Part shown: piece by piece, positions 11,515-22,865 of the stretch
How the letters are laid out: every line of letters starts with the position of its first letter
Numbering within the stretch: the stretch's first letter is position 1
NCBI GenBank assembly: GCA_037952775.1
Contig: JBANAY010000003.1
Coordinates: 14,942,001-15,006,000, forward strand
Direction of reading: 5' to 3'
Length of the DNA stretch: 64,000 nucleotides
DNA from: Clonostachys chloroleuca
Lineage: Eukaryota; Ascomycota; Sordariomycetes; Hypocreales; Bionectriaceae
Notes under the pieces: model-generated
What the model saw: the letters and a program-made list of their open reading frames with translations, nothing else
The model's database searches: none
What the model was told of the DNA's origin: nothing
Position numbers and translations under genes: made by a program

Positions 11515-12898
11515 ATGGCAGACGAAATTGACGACTTGCTTAACCGGCTCTCCGGGAAAGAGCTGCATGTTCCTGACTTGCTCACCATTCTTGGTGATTG
11601 GAAGACGGATATCAACTCTCATCTGGGCCAGCTTCGGCCGTTGGTAAGACCAATGCTTGAAGCGTATGTCTAGAGGCCTATGTATTCAACTCATATTAAC
11701 TAAAAGTAGCGTTATCAACAACCCCGAGAAGGTCAGTAAAGTCATAGATTGTGATTTTGCACTTCTTGCTTGTCTGTGAGTCGGCCTTTAACCTCGGAAT
11801 TATTACATTGTCTCAACGGTAGCTAGGATTTGCCCAAATGCCGGTTGGGAGGAGATCCAAAGCTTTTCTGTCTTTCTTATATGGATATTTGTCTGGGATG
11901 ATGATTTGGACCTAGCAGACCCTAACATTGCTGGTACCAAAAGCGAAGCAGCTGCATACTGTAGAGAGTCCGCCAGGTCAGCACAGATGTCTCTCGGGCT
12001 CTCCCCCCAGAAGGCAACGGCGAGGTCAAAATGCGGTCTCCATTTCCAATAATGGATTTATTCGACAAATTTGCCTCCTCGCTGGTCAATGCCACTGACC
12101 AAGGTTTTGGCTATGTGTTGTCTCATCATGTGTGTTTCGCTAACTTGCGACTCAGTGCATCGCCGGCGCCTTTTCGCTGAGATTGAATTTTACATCTCCG
12201 GAGTTGTAACAGAACATGCGCGTCAACATGATAGGGCTCTGCCGAATGTGGATGAATATCTACAGATGCGCATGGGCACGTCCGGCATGCTGGTCTTTCT
12301 GGCCTTTTCCGAGTAATGCCTCGCCTAGTGGTCTGCTTCCTATATTATAAGCTAATTTCCTCACTTTCACAGCTACATGAATAAAATGCGCCTCCCTGGA
12401 TGGATCATGGAGAAGGAGGAGATGGCTATCTTGAAAAATGAGACAACCAAGTTGGCCATGTTGTAAGTCCATACGTCATAAGGTTGAGCTACGATACTAA
12501 TTCTCCTAGTGTCAACGACATCTACTCCCTACAGAAAGAAATCGTACGTTCTGCAGTCCCTTCAATCTATCACTGGCTAATGCAAAACTTCGAAGGTGTC
12601 TGGAGCGCCACAAAACATTGTTCCACTACTGCTGAATACAAGCAGCACGAAGACTTTGGACGAGTGCATGGACGAACTCACCACTATGATTTGTGTTTTA
12701 GTTCAGAAGTTTGAGGAGGGCCTTCGCAATTTAGATGCCGCAACCGGGGAAGATCGTACATTGCACAATAGCTTGCATGTTTACGCTGATAATTGTCGCA
12801 CCTTGGTTACTGGCCTAATAGAATGGAGCAAGAAGACCAGGAGATATAGTCTAGGCCAGTATGAGGTTAGAGGCGGTGGATTTAAGATCCCTCTATAG
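11515..12898 (+). CDS. class I terpene cyclase (sesquiterpene-synthase-like), one frame break in exon 3
   Basis: A fungal class I terpene synthase, which ionises a prenyl diphosphate with Mg2+ and cyclises it. Seven exons fit: 11515-11663, 11710-11775, 11827-12103, 12156-12312, 12373-12462, 12510-12543 and 12596-12898. The Mg2+ motif reads FVWDDDLDLADPN, the NSE triad VNDIYSLQKE spans exons 6-7, and the C-terminal Arg-Tyr pair is in KKTRRYSLGQY. The exons total 1076 nt, one short of a full frame. The break is at the C6 run 12003-12008: upstream the frame reads MSLGLSP and downstream PEGNGEVK then PIMDLFDKFASSL; one extra C restores about 358 residues, normal for the family. No intron explains it. 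Exon 3 ends at an unusual GTTTTG donor. As written the gene is interrupted; an assembly error is possible. The 3' end faces the prenyl synthase gene. Confidence 0.85.
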
Positions 12899-13437
12899 CT
12901 ATTCAGAGCATTACAGAGAGAGGAATGAATATTCTATAGTTTATCAACAGGAACTTATAATATTTGGGCCAGTCTCGCTGAAAATTGAACTCGAGGACAA
13001 CTTTGATAACTTTTCGTATGTATCCGTATTTTTATGTAGAATATAAAGTTAGGTCCGGAGATAAATGGCGAGAGCAAGTTTCTTTTGCGCCAAAGAGGTC
13101 GATGCGGTGTTTAGACTCAAATAAGATATATTGATGGCGTGCTCAGAACTATTGATGTTTCTTTTTAGGGCGTAATGAGAGCTGTGACTGTTAGTTAATA
13201 ATGATTAGTAGTCGCTAGCTAGATAAATCCGACTACGCTCGCACCTGTGGCTATATGTTTAGAAGCTGAGAGAAGCCCGCAAACAAGGTCACCGCTATCT
13301 GTCAGCCATTATTTCAATATTAATAGATTACTTCACTAGCTCGGTCACATTCATATTTTATCGAGTTTAAAGACCGGCCAGGTATTCATTATAGCCCTAC
13401 GCTCTTACCGATTTACTAATACTTAGGGATTTATTAT
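12899..13437. other. convergent intergenic region, nothing recognised
   Basis: The stretch separates the two converging terpenoid genes. It is AT-rich and would hold both 3' ends; no further feature is seen. Confidence 0.6.
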
Positions 13438-14528
13438 CTATTTGCTCCTCCCATAGATCTTATCCAAGAACGCGGTGAACACAGTCTTTGTCAGCCCATC
13501 TCCCTCGTCCACATCATCAATCAGACCATTAATCTCCTTCATGGCCGTCTCTTCGTACATGCTATACACTTTATCCAATTCTAACTGGTTGTAGAGTTGT
13601 TTAACCCTTTTCTCACAATCATCGTCGTCCCGGCCGTAGTTTTCCCTCAAAGCTACCATCTGCTCCTCGTTGCAAAGCCGCATGGCCTAAATCACGAGCC
13701 AAGAACACTTTCTGTCCCTAATATCCGTGCCAATCTTACCCAGAGTCGCTGGGCCGGCGAAGTTATCAAGATAGTCGTCTTGTACTTGAAAGTACCTGCC
13801 CATGGATAGGAGGATGTTTCTAGCCTGATCAAGGTTCCGGGCGGATGACCGGCCAGTGTAGAAAAGTGCGAGCGCAACAGGCAGGTAGAAACTGTAGCAA
13901 GAGGTCTTGTGAGTCGCAATGCCATTGTGCGTTTCAATGTTGAAGCTTTCAAGGTCTCGTGTCGCCACCAGCATGTCGTAGGTCTGACCGAGTTCAACCT
14001 GGAAAGAGACGTTCTGAAGCAGCTCGATCATCTCCACATATGCCGGGTGCTGTCGAAAATGCTTCTTGAGCAATATGTAGATGGCGCTTTCCAGCATGGG
14101 CGCGTCATTGACAGCAATCATGCCAACGTCTGGCATCAGATACCAACAAGGGCGGCCGCGTCGTGTCGCCGCCGAATCCATGATGTCATCCAAGACAAGC
14201 ATCATAGCTTGTAAGAGCTCAACCAACCAGCCCAACGTGGCAGCATGCAAGTATTCATCCGAGTCCAAGTCGCGGCCAAGTAGGAGCCGCGTTGTGTGAA
14301 TCACAGAAATGCCGCGGTTGTACTTACCTCCAGTGACGTTATAGCTGAGGGACTACACAATAAGTCAGTATCAGTTGTTGCAAGGACAAAATCCTATGGA
14401 TACTGGATTACCTTTTCAAACCAATTCCAAACCTGAGCTGGAACCTTCTCATGCTCAATACATTGCTGCCCAAGGTCTTTGGCCAAACCGTAGAAGACCT
14501 CTTCAAATTTCTTAATGTCGTCAGACAT
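13438..14528 (-). pseudogene. short-chain prenyl diphosphate synthase (FPPS-like) with in-frame TAG
   Basis: An isoprenyl diphosphate synthase most like farnesyl diphosphate synthase, which condenses isopentenyl diphosphate onto allylic primers. Exon 1 is 14528-14412 and exon 2 is 14352-13438, with a 59-nt intron. The frame covers 343 residues. Both Asp-rich motifs are present (LDDIMD and QDDYLD), as are TRRGRPCWY, THKTSCYSFY and GKIGTDIRDRKCSWLV. A TAG at 13689-13687 interrupts SWLVI*AMRLCNEEQ without a change of frame; family members have Gln here, so CAG to TAG is the simplest origin. The product would end about 82 residues early. The residues 5 and 4 before the first Asp motif are Met-Met (codons 14205-14200) where typical FPPS has two aromatics, a known chain-length position. 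A dedicated precursor gene for the adjacent cyclase is likely. Confidence 0.85.
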
Positions 14529-17500
14529 GTCCCTGTAGCGCCACTGACGATTATGAGGCAAATAAACAAAAGCGTATATTTCCAAATATCATTGCAGACT
14601 GCGCATTATCTTATATATTGGTGGGTAAGAATCATCAGCCAGCAGTGGGGCCTTTCGGAGACCTAAGACAAGATATCCCTCGACCGCCTTACGCCGGATA
14701 TCTCACAAAACATGACAACTAAGAGTGCGCCACACACATGAGAAAATAAATGACAAGATTTCGCCGGTCTCAGGTCGTGGATCCACGTACCGCGGCCGCA
14801 AAGAGATCGCATCCCAGACGTCACATCGAGTTCTAGCCCACCAATTTCCACTACTTATGAGACACTACATTCCAGCTCGATACTCGAATATCAAGGGGCT
14901 GTGGGTGGCGAAAAAGGGTCACATGTCTAAAAGGTCACAAACAAAATAGGGGCCATAGCCTGGGGTAGAGTAATGATGGCAATGGTGCGTCTGGGCCAAC
15001 ATGAACATTAGAAAGAGTGACGATTAAACAAGCAGGGATGGCAGGTGCATACTAGGGCTGAAATCAAAAGTTAGCTAGCTGGTGATTGGCTGGTGTGAAG
15101 AGTAAAAAGGAGTGAGCTTGCCCTAGGTACCATCGCGCTTACTGAGACCTCATACGTAGTGAGAACATGGTATTTTTCAAGGCATTTTATTTACAAGGGC
15201 AAGGTATTCAAAGAGTCATTTATACTTGAAGCACATATTACTCGGTATATGTGATTCAAGCCACTGTTAAAACCACGGAATATTCCTCTGATTGATCGCA
15301 ATATGACCACAGAGGAATGAATACAAGATGGCTACATCCATTCAGGCCACAGTATCCCCCGAGGACGCTTGATATATCCTCAGAACAGCATTATTTATGA
15401 CTGTTTCGCATTTCAAGATCATGGTATCTAAGAAGCCCGATTGGATACTAAGAGTTCCATAGGTCCGGGAGCTGAGCAAGTGACAACCACATCCGACGCA
15501 GTTCAAAGACTACGTACTACGTATTCCTTACAGCCACGACTAACAGAAGGTATTACGTCTCCAAAAAGGAAGTAACACTCGTAAATCATCACTCGCGTTC
15601 CCGAGGCTTTCCCAGCCTCTCCCAGAAAATTATTGAGGTCAACACATGTTGATTATTCCGTATGCTGATTCGCATCCTGGGTGATGTGCCCATTTATGAG
15701 TTGTAACAAATCAAAGCCTCCAAGGCCTCCATGAAGAGTATCAAGTCGAGAGGTGATTGAAGCTTTGTCCCCATTCTGTGGAAGCTTCATGAATTTTGCT
15801 GGCCTCAATATTCTGTCGCATATAAAATGGGGAGGCTTTCTAGCCGTCGGATGTTGAACATGATTTCGATTTGTAGAAATCTCACAATGGGAGAGGCCGA
15901 TAAATAGTCATTGAGGCTAAGGCTAGGCATATCAACCTATACAGCGTGCGTTAGCCATCGTCTAAAACAACTTCAGAGAAAATATCAAACTAAATCGCGA
16001 ATTATTAGTACAATATGATCTTTGGCGTCGTTCCCCCCTCCTCCATCTTCTTCTTCTCTTTTTCTCTTCGTTTTGTGTTCTGTTGGAGTTTATAGTAGCG
16101 ACACCAGTTGCTTAAACTCCATCCCTGTGCGTCCGTGATATAGACTGCTGCGTTGAAAGTCCCCCGTAAGAACATTGAATGGAAAGGAATCCATCGAAAG
16201 GCAATATAGTTTGCGAGCTATGCCTACATTCGGGCATCGAGAAGAGGTTTCCAGATCCGACAATTGCTTGAATGTTCCATCTCAAACGACCTCCTTGGTA
16301 GCATCTTTTTGGGCACCCGATTTGGGTGACAAATCGACAATCTTGGTCGGTGCTGATCGTTGTCGAGGCTACAGGTTGGATCTTGGTAGCGGCAAGATCT
16401 TTGAATATGGGCAAACGATTGTCCCATCAAGCAAAGTATTTCTCGTTTTATATATATTCTCTGACCATCTTACCACTCGGGCCGGTTTCTCGGCGAGTGG
16501 TATCTCTATGCCCAAGCCGGGCCGGCCACATCGAAGTAACTTCGAGAACTGAAGTCGGCTGTCTAGCAAACTCGCAGAATTAACTTCCCAACAAGCAAAG
16601 CCTTAATTGCATCCCCAATCTTTTGCTACAAATCTTAAAATGAAGTTTTCCTAATCGAGACACGTAGCATACAGGTCGTTAAAATACTTTTTCTTACGAG
16701 TCTGTTACAGATCTATCTTCCTTTCTCACACAGTTGAGGAATTGGCTCATTAGCTTCCGGCTTGGTAGCAAAAGATCAATGCTATGAACAAATTTATTTC
16801 GGAGAAGAATGGGCAGCAAATGAGTATATCTCGCGTAACAATGGTAACGCATGTCCTCAATGTATGCTTGCGGTCTTAGGTAAAGGAGTCAGATATTCAA
16901 ATCATGAGGTTATGAATTTCGGACCTTGGCAAGACCTAGCCCAGTCTTTGAGGTGCGCGGACCCATCACAGTGTATCTTGCTGTTCTTACTTCCAACGGG
17001 CATCTCCGGCAAGTGTTCTCGGTGTTCGTCTCCGAGATAGCCCATACATTTCTGACCTAGATGGGTAATTATGTAGGAAACTGATGCTCAGCACCAGGCG
17101 GTCAATACCTTTGGATGTGATGCCAAGTGTTATCAATCCAAGACACAAGCCGAGCCGCCAGACCGGCATCATGACCGGCTCGCTTGGTGCCAGAGGGAAC
17201 AAGGGTTCGTCCATTCGATTACGTTATTCACTATCACTGGTCCTGTGAAGTCCACCGGATCAGCCGACGGTAGTTCAGGGGCAAAAAACGGGTTTGATCA
17301 TGATTGACAAATTGACATAATCGTTGGGCCACAATCAAAGCTAAAGCGCTCAATTATAGTAAAGTCCGCCGCCTCAACCTTGCCGCATGGCCTTGGCGGA
17401 CAGAAAAGATGGGACGCTTGACCAGGGCCCCCGGCAAGATTTCGATCGGGCGAGCAGACATGAATCAGCACGCCTCGTCTCGCACGACTAAACATGAGTA

Positions 17501-18653
17501 GGGTTTGAGCTTAGGCAGAGTCAATCTCAAGCCGCATGCCTTCTTGAACTACCAGATGCAACTAACAGTAGGACAACCCCGGTTGGATACTCTAGATATT
17601 GCGATTCCTCACTTCTTACCTGATTCCCGCTGAGAGTTGCTGTTGCTGTCTAGTCGACAATACGACTGCCTATGAATCTTCTAGAGAATGGCTACGCAAG
17701 CACAAGACCATTGAAAGAACTTTTTGGCCTTGGGTCCTCCTGCATTAACATTCTGAGGTCAATTTAACCCCTTGAGAACTAAGTACGTAATAGAGTTGTG
17801 CCAGGGTAAAGAAGACTGGATCTCCGGCGTAGTTTCTCCACCACGTCAACCTAAAACATACTTTGTCTGTGGATACACGCGCCGCCTCACGGGACATTTC
17901 TATTATACATACGATTTCCCAAAGGGGAAGCAAAACATCACGTTCTCTCGGAAGTTGTCCTGTGCCGATGCTATCCATTAGTCATGAACGCAGCTTGGTA
18001 GCCTGACCCAGCTGGCCATTAGCAAATATTGTGGATTTTCGTTGTTTTGACCACGTAAATTTCTTACGACGACGGTCCGAATAAGCCGCACGGGTGACTA
18101 AACTCTGATTTCTTCATCTGGTGGGTTCTTCACGTCACGAAAGGCAAAATGGTGCCCCACTGACGACTACGCGCCGGAACAGAGGAATGAAGGGTGGTTA
18201 TGGCACAACGTGCCCAGTGTATGGTACAATCTGTAAAACGAGAATTCAGCCCAAGGCAGATATAAAGAGCTGAGAGGCCAAATCTAATGGATGAGCTAAG
18301 GCTTCTAAGAGGGGTCAATGAGGTAAAACTCAACGAATCGAGTCATGTTGGAATCAATGCCAAGGCAATTTCTCAGACTGGACTAACTGCCAAGCAGCGT
18401 GGCAAAGAATTCCACAAATTATTCATAACCTCTGGAATAGTGTCAGTCTCTTATGGTTATGATGCTGCCCAGACCGGACCGGAACGTTAAGACAAATTTC
18501 TCACAGCGATACCGAATCCCTCCTGTTTCGATGGGCAAGATGACTACGAGGGATCGCAATGAAATGCATGTTCAAGAATATTCAAGTAAGGGAAGAGGAA
18601 AATGCTAATGCTTAAGCTATGCAACAAACTGTCTAAATATTCGGTGGTCTGGC
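14529..18653. other. 4.1-kb gene-free region
   Basis: I looked on both strands for exons joined by fungal splice signals and found none that make a recognisable protein. Frames at 16112-16583, 16762-17040 and 18287-18490 are open but carry no motif I know. A pyrimidine-rich stretch at about 16030-16075 resembles a promoter CT-box, yet no gene starts convincingly after it. It may be decayed accessory DNA continuing from the terpenoid locus. Confidence 0.5.
14611..14618 (-). promoter_or_regulatory. TATA box with CCAAT-like element, prenyl synthase gene
   Basis: On the minus strand CCACCAATATATAAG lies about 85 bases upstream of the ATG at 14528, so the core promoter is still recognisable. Confidence 0.4.
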
Positions 18654-20099
18654 CTAAAACAAGGCATTATTTCCACAAGAGAATACGCCCTGTACACTAC
18701 TCGAGTCCGACTCGAAAATATCCAGGAGCTCAGTGATGGAAGACCATAGGCCAGCTCCATTCATAAATAATGAGATGAGAATGAGAAATACATTGACAAT
18801 GAATAAAGAGATCTTCTTCCAGTTGCTGAAATACCGCCCTTGGTTGAGATTCAGCCAAAAGACGGCACTGAAGCCAAATGTGAACCACGAAATAGTCGTT
18901 GCTGAGGCGATAGAAAGGATGGAATCAAACACAGGAATAGCGTTGGAGAGAATAAAGCAAAGGATCCAAAAGACAGTCACAGAGATAATCCAGACTGACC
19001 AGGACTTGGTGCAGTTTTTGGTCATCTGATGGGACGCGCCAATGCCCTGCATGATCTCAACGTACACGTACTTGATGCCCGTGTGGCCAAAAGCTAGACC
19101 AGTAGATAAAACAGCTGGCAGAGCAATGCCATAGGCAATCTTGGCAGTGGTCTGGACGGCAGATCCAAGCGCCGGGGAGACGGTGAACTCGCCTGCGAGA
19201 CAGTAAATGACAACACCGACGAGAACGTAAAACGAAATCGACGTGACCTCAAGTACGCCGAGAGCGAAGTTGAAGTCATTTACGGGATCAACCATCTCGG
19301 CCATGTATCCGACAAAATTGATGTTGCCAGAGTAAGCATAGACGATCTTGAGGCAGGCGTTCAGACCCTCGCGGAATGTAGGATTGCCGACCACAGTAAG
19401 CTGCCTCTTCCAGCCTTGCGGAGCAGCAGAAGGGTTGGTAACACCCAGACTGATCATGACGAGGAGCGCAGCCGAGATGATGCTAATGCAGCAGGGGATA
19501 CCGCTCCACGCCACAAACTTGGCGGTTCGGGGCATGCAGAGGACACAGCAGCAAAGGCAGCCAATACCGATGAACCCGACTGTGCATAAAGAATGGCTGC
19601 TGATGGTGTTGAAAGCGATGGACAGAGTGACACTGGCCGAGGCGGCAGTCATGATAACCTGGATCAGGAGACCGAGACCAGCGGCGATCTCCAAGGGGCG
19701 ACCTCCAACGACCTTGCACATGTCGACGACGTTGAGAACATGCTGGTGCTTTCCGTAAAACTGCTTGAGCTCGAAGGCTGTGTACCATGAAAGGCAGCCG
19801 ATTCCGATAATTGCGATGATACCTGGCACAATTCCGAGGACTTTGAGCACACCAGGCAGGGATAGTACGCCGAGACCGACTTGGTTGGTGAGAAGAGCGA
19901 AAACACAGTCCCATTTGGACATGTTGCGAAAGTTCTTGCCGCCCTCTCCGCCGAGGGCATTTGTGACCTTGACAGTAGCAGTAGGGGCAGCTTGGATGTC
20001 GACGCCATTGTAGGACTTCTCGGTGGACTTGGTGTCGGGATTGCTTGAATCATCGTTGCCGCTGTCGGCGGGTGAAGGGCTGATATCCATCTTGCCCAT
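18654..20099 (-). CDS. amino acid permease, AAAP family
   Basis: A membrane amino-acid transporter of the AAAP family (Aa_trans domain), similar in layout to fungal neutral/aromatic amino-acid permeases such as Neurospora MTR. A single exon encodes 481 residues. The first 65 residues are hydrophilic and rich in Ser, Asp and Thr, after which about 11 hydrophobic segments follow. The first contains LLTNQVGLGVLSLPGVL, the usual AAAP helix-1 pattern with a broken helix; INFVGYMAEMVDP lies mid-protein. The start at 20099 (MGKMDISPS) is the first ATG after a stop; a second ATG three codons on is also possible. The gene is intact. It could be a plasma-membrane or a vacuolar carrier; the sequence does not decide. 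It stands alone between two gene-free stretches. Confidence 0.88.
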   Translation of the reverse strand: MGKMDISPSPADSGNDDSSNPDTKSTEKSYNGVDIQAAPTATVKVTNALGGEGGKNFRNMSKWDCVFALLTNQVGLGVLSLPGVLKVLGIVPGIIAIIGIGCLSWYTAFELKQFYGKHQHVLNVVDMCKVVGGRPLEIAAGLGLLIQVIMTAASASVTLSIAFNTISSHSLCTVGFIGIGCLCCCVLCMPRTAKFVAWSGIPCCISIISAALLVMISLGVTNPSAAPQGWKRQLTVVGNPTFREGLNACLKIVYAYSGNINFVGYMAEMVDPVNDFNFALGVLEVTSISFYVLVGVVIYCLAGEFTVSPALGSAVQTTAKIAYGIALPAVLSTGLAFGHTGIKYVYVEIMQGIGASHQMTKNCTKSWSVWIISVTVFWILCFILSNAIPVFDSILSIASATTISWFTFGFSAVFWLNLNQGRYFSNWKKISLFIVNVFLILISLFMNGAGLWSSITELLDIFESDSSSVQGVFSCGNNALF

Positions 20100-22693
20100 T
20101 GTGAAATGCTAAGATCGAGTGATGAGAGAAAGAAAGGCTAAGAACAGTTGCTAAGACCTGAAGTGGGAGGAGTATGGATGGAGTGAATGGATGGATGAGT
20201 TGAATGTGGCGAGATGAGAATGACTGAGGCGCGGCGGGAAGGGGATATTTAAACAGTTAGAACCCGGCGGTGTCTGGAAAGGCCACACTGATTCCTTCCC
20301 CAACACAGTCACTTTGGTGAGGGGATTTCGGACACGTCTATCAATGCTCGACGAGGCCAAGTACTTTGCCTCACGTCTCCACGATGGCTACGTGGTGAAC
20401 CCTGTTTGTCCGTCTGGGGTGATCGAAGGCCCAAGCTGTGGAAGAAGAAGCGAGTATAAAACACAAATGGGGTGATCTAAGGAGTCAGCATTATATGCCT
20501 CTCGCTCTACGCCCCGTCTATTACTTGGAACACGGACTAATGGACAGAATCTGATTAGCTGAATGTTACGCAGCAAAGCTTTGGCTAGCCGTCACTAAAC
20601 CGTGGAACCTTGTTACGGTGTGCGCAGCCGCCCGAGGCCAAGGAGCTACTCCATCCCTGGACTGGGCCGCCCTGAGTTTGCCTCCAAGGGTCACATTGCT
20701 GCCCATGGGGCATCGTAAAGAATATGTAATAGAATTGCAAATGTAAATCGGGGAAACGGGGATGGACCCGCGTATCCAAAACTGCTTGCATGGCCCAAAA
20801 TATGGATTTGTCGTGCGGTGGTTTTGCGTTTATCGTTGCCTACTGCATCTGTCAGGAACATGACATCATGGCATTACCAGAAATAGGTAAGGAGTAGGCC
20901 CTTGGCACGAATAACAGCCCCGATGAGTTAATTTAACACCGGCTGTAGCCGTCGAGATGACCGGCAACTACAATGCAGACCGGCTGGTTAGTCGCTTAGA
21001 GGTGGACCCCTATATGTTTCACTACTATTCTAGAAATTCCATGCCGTCCACCACCCCTGTTCCTTCCCCTTTGCGTCCGTGCTAGTTCGCATGCTAATCC
21101 GCCATAAAGTGAGGCGTGGAAGGGTCTGCAGCTACTGTGCATACCCCAGACGGTCCCAACAAGCCAGTTCATGAATAATTGCTGTCAAGCTTTCATGAAA
21201 CCATAATTGAGACGTTTCGTGGTGTACTGGTTTGATGAATACAACGTACTCTTCACTTGCTACGAAAGAAAGTTGATTTTCCTCAATTTTTCCCAAGGCA
21301 ACAGATCGATAGGGGGGGGGGAACATATGAAGCCATAATTCACCACTGGAAAAAATCACCAATGTTTTAATTACCGCCTTCTCCATTTCATAGGAATCCC
21401 GCAGATCCAGGGTTTAGTTCAGGCAGGTGGGCCATCCATGAGATGGACTTCGTGGGCTAGCTAGAGGCCCTCGGTTTGGCATTCGCAACATGATCCGTGT
21501 ACCCGGGCTATTCGGTGGTAAATTGGAAATCGCACCATCCAATGTCTGGCTGGCCGAGGGTCCACACATTGCAACACGGCTAAACGTAGACATTCCAACA
21601 ATCCTAATTATAATAACCTGCTATCGGTGCCACTCTAACGGGCCGCCAGTAGTTAGCCATCCCTTAAGACATAAGGCCATCCTGGGGTGAAAACCCGGGA
21701 ACGACAGCTTTCTTATTCATACGCCACAGGGTGTCCTTGAAGTCACGATGTCGGTCACAAATGCCACCCCGGACATGACATGCAACCTTCCTGGCTTGTA
21801 AAATACACTTAGGTAGTGCCGCACTTCCCGAAGGTGAGCATTGGGCCGCAATACATAAACTGGAACAGGAGTTGTCGGGGTGGCAAGCCACTCTTCCTCC
21901 GGATCACGCCAATCTGCGGAGTAGTTTGACTATTATATGACGTTTTCTTCCTAAATCGAATCAGAATAACTGCTGATAATTGGAAACCCCATGTGTTATC
22001 CCATGCATTACGCTTGTTTCCAATGCTCTACCTCAATACTATACATTGAATCACTAAAATATGCCTAGTTTCAATACCAGCCACTTACCCACACTGTCTT
22101 TGCATCTTTGAATAAAAAATTGAACTGTAGTCCGTAAGTGGAATCGCACATCTCGTAGAGAGCTCCCTTTGCTAGCTCAAAAGTAAACATAGTTCCATTT
22201 CGGGATTTTTCTTCTGCTTGAGTTTGCAGGAGGACTGTGTATGAGGTTTGGGGCTCAAGGTGTAGATTCTCAGCAATTAGCCCTCGATTGTTTCAAACTG
22301 ACGCTCGTCGTCTATTCATAATCAAAATATATTGTGTCCTATTTTGGTTTGGTTTGCATTTCTCCCATAATGCCTACATTGTGTTGAGCATTTTCACCTA
22401 ATGAGATCATCGTTTTAATGCTTGAGGGGGGGCACTTCTTGAGAAATCTATGCTTTGGGGTTATAAACACATCAAAGTAGGATGTAATGAAAGGATATAT
22501 ACCTATGCATAGAATTCTTCCAAAAAAAAAAAAAAAAAATGCCGATTGTCCTTTATTATCATTGTAGAGAATGATAATGAGAAAAGGTAGATGTCTAGGG
22601 TAGGCTGCTCAAAGAGCAGAAATAATCTTAGTAGATATGCAAAAATAGTCGCTGACTGACCAATCCACTACAGTGGCTGAAAACAGCTACCTG
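20100..22693. other. 2.6-kb intergenic region with G10 and A18 tracts
   Basis: No gene is supported. A G10 run lies at 21312-21321 and an A18 run at 22522-22539, the latter about 155 bases before the tRNA gene. The first 250 bases belong to the permease promoter. Confidence 0.55.
20245..20253 (-). promoter_or_regulatory. possible TATA-like element of the permease gene
   Basis: The minus strand reads GTTTAAATATCC about 150 bases before the ATG at 20099. Position and content are suitable, but it is not otherwise supported. Confidence 0.25.
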
Positions 22694-22765
22694 TCTTCCG
22701 TAGTATAGTGGTCAGTATGCAAGCTTGTCACGCTTGAGACCCGGGTTCAATTCCCGGCGGGAGAG
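22694..22765 (+). tRNA. tRNA-Asp (anticodon GUC)
   Basis: A complete 72-nt cloverleaf without intron. The acceptor arm pairs TCTTCCG (22694-22700) with CGGGAGA (22758-22764), with one T-G wobble, and the discriminator is G22765. The anticodon stem CAAGC/GCTTG encloses TTGTCAC with anticodon GTC at 22727-22729. The T arm CCGGG/CCCGG closes the loop TTCAATT. The internal pol III promoter boxes lie within the D and T arms (the B-box part reads GGTTCAATTCC). Confidence 0.95.
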
Positions 22766-22786
22766 TCCGCCTGCCAGCTCAGTTGG

Positions 22787-22795
22787 TTTTTTTTT
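22787..22795 (+). terminator. pol III terminator of the tRNA gene
   Basis: A run of nine T on the non-template strand, 21 bases after the tRNA 3' end, the normal RNA polymerase III stop signal. Confidence 0.8.
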
Positions 22796-22865
22796 CTTCT
22801 ATTTCTTTTTGTTTATTTTACCGTGTGGCTTCTGGCCTCGGAAGGAGAGAAAACGCCGCGGTCTT

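Noticed and set aside
12003..12008. Programmed -1 frameshift in the terpene cyclase
   Set aside because: The run is C-rich, but I see no clear stimulatory structure, and fungal terpene cyclases are not known to use one. An indel or a base-calling error is simpler.
11979..12010. A 34-nt intron (GTCAGC..CCCCAG) to explain the cyclase frame break
   Set aside because: It is shorter than fungal introns and joining it does not give the needed frame; it would also remove conserved MSLGLS sequence.
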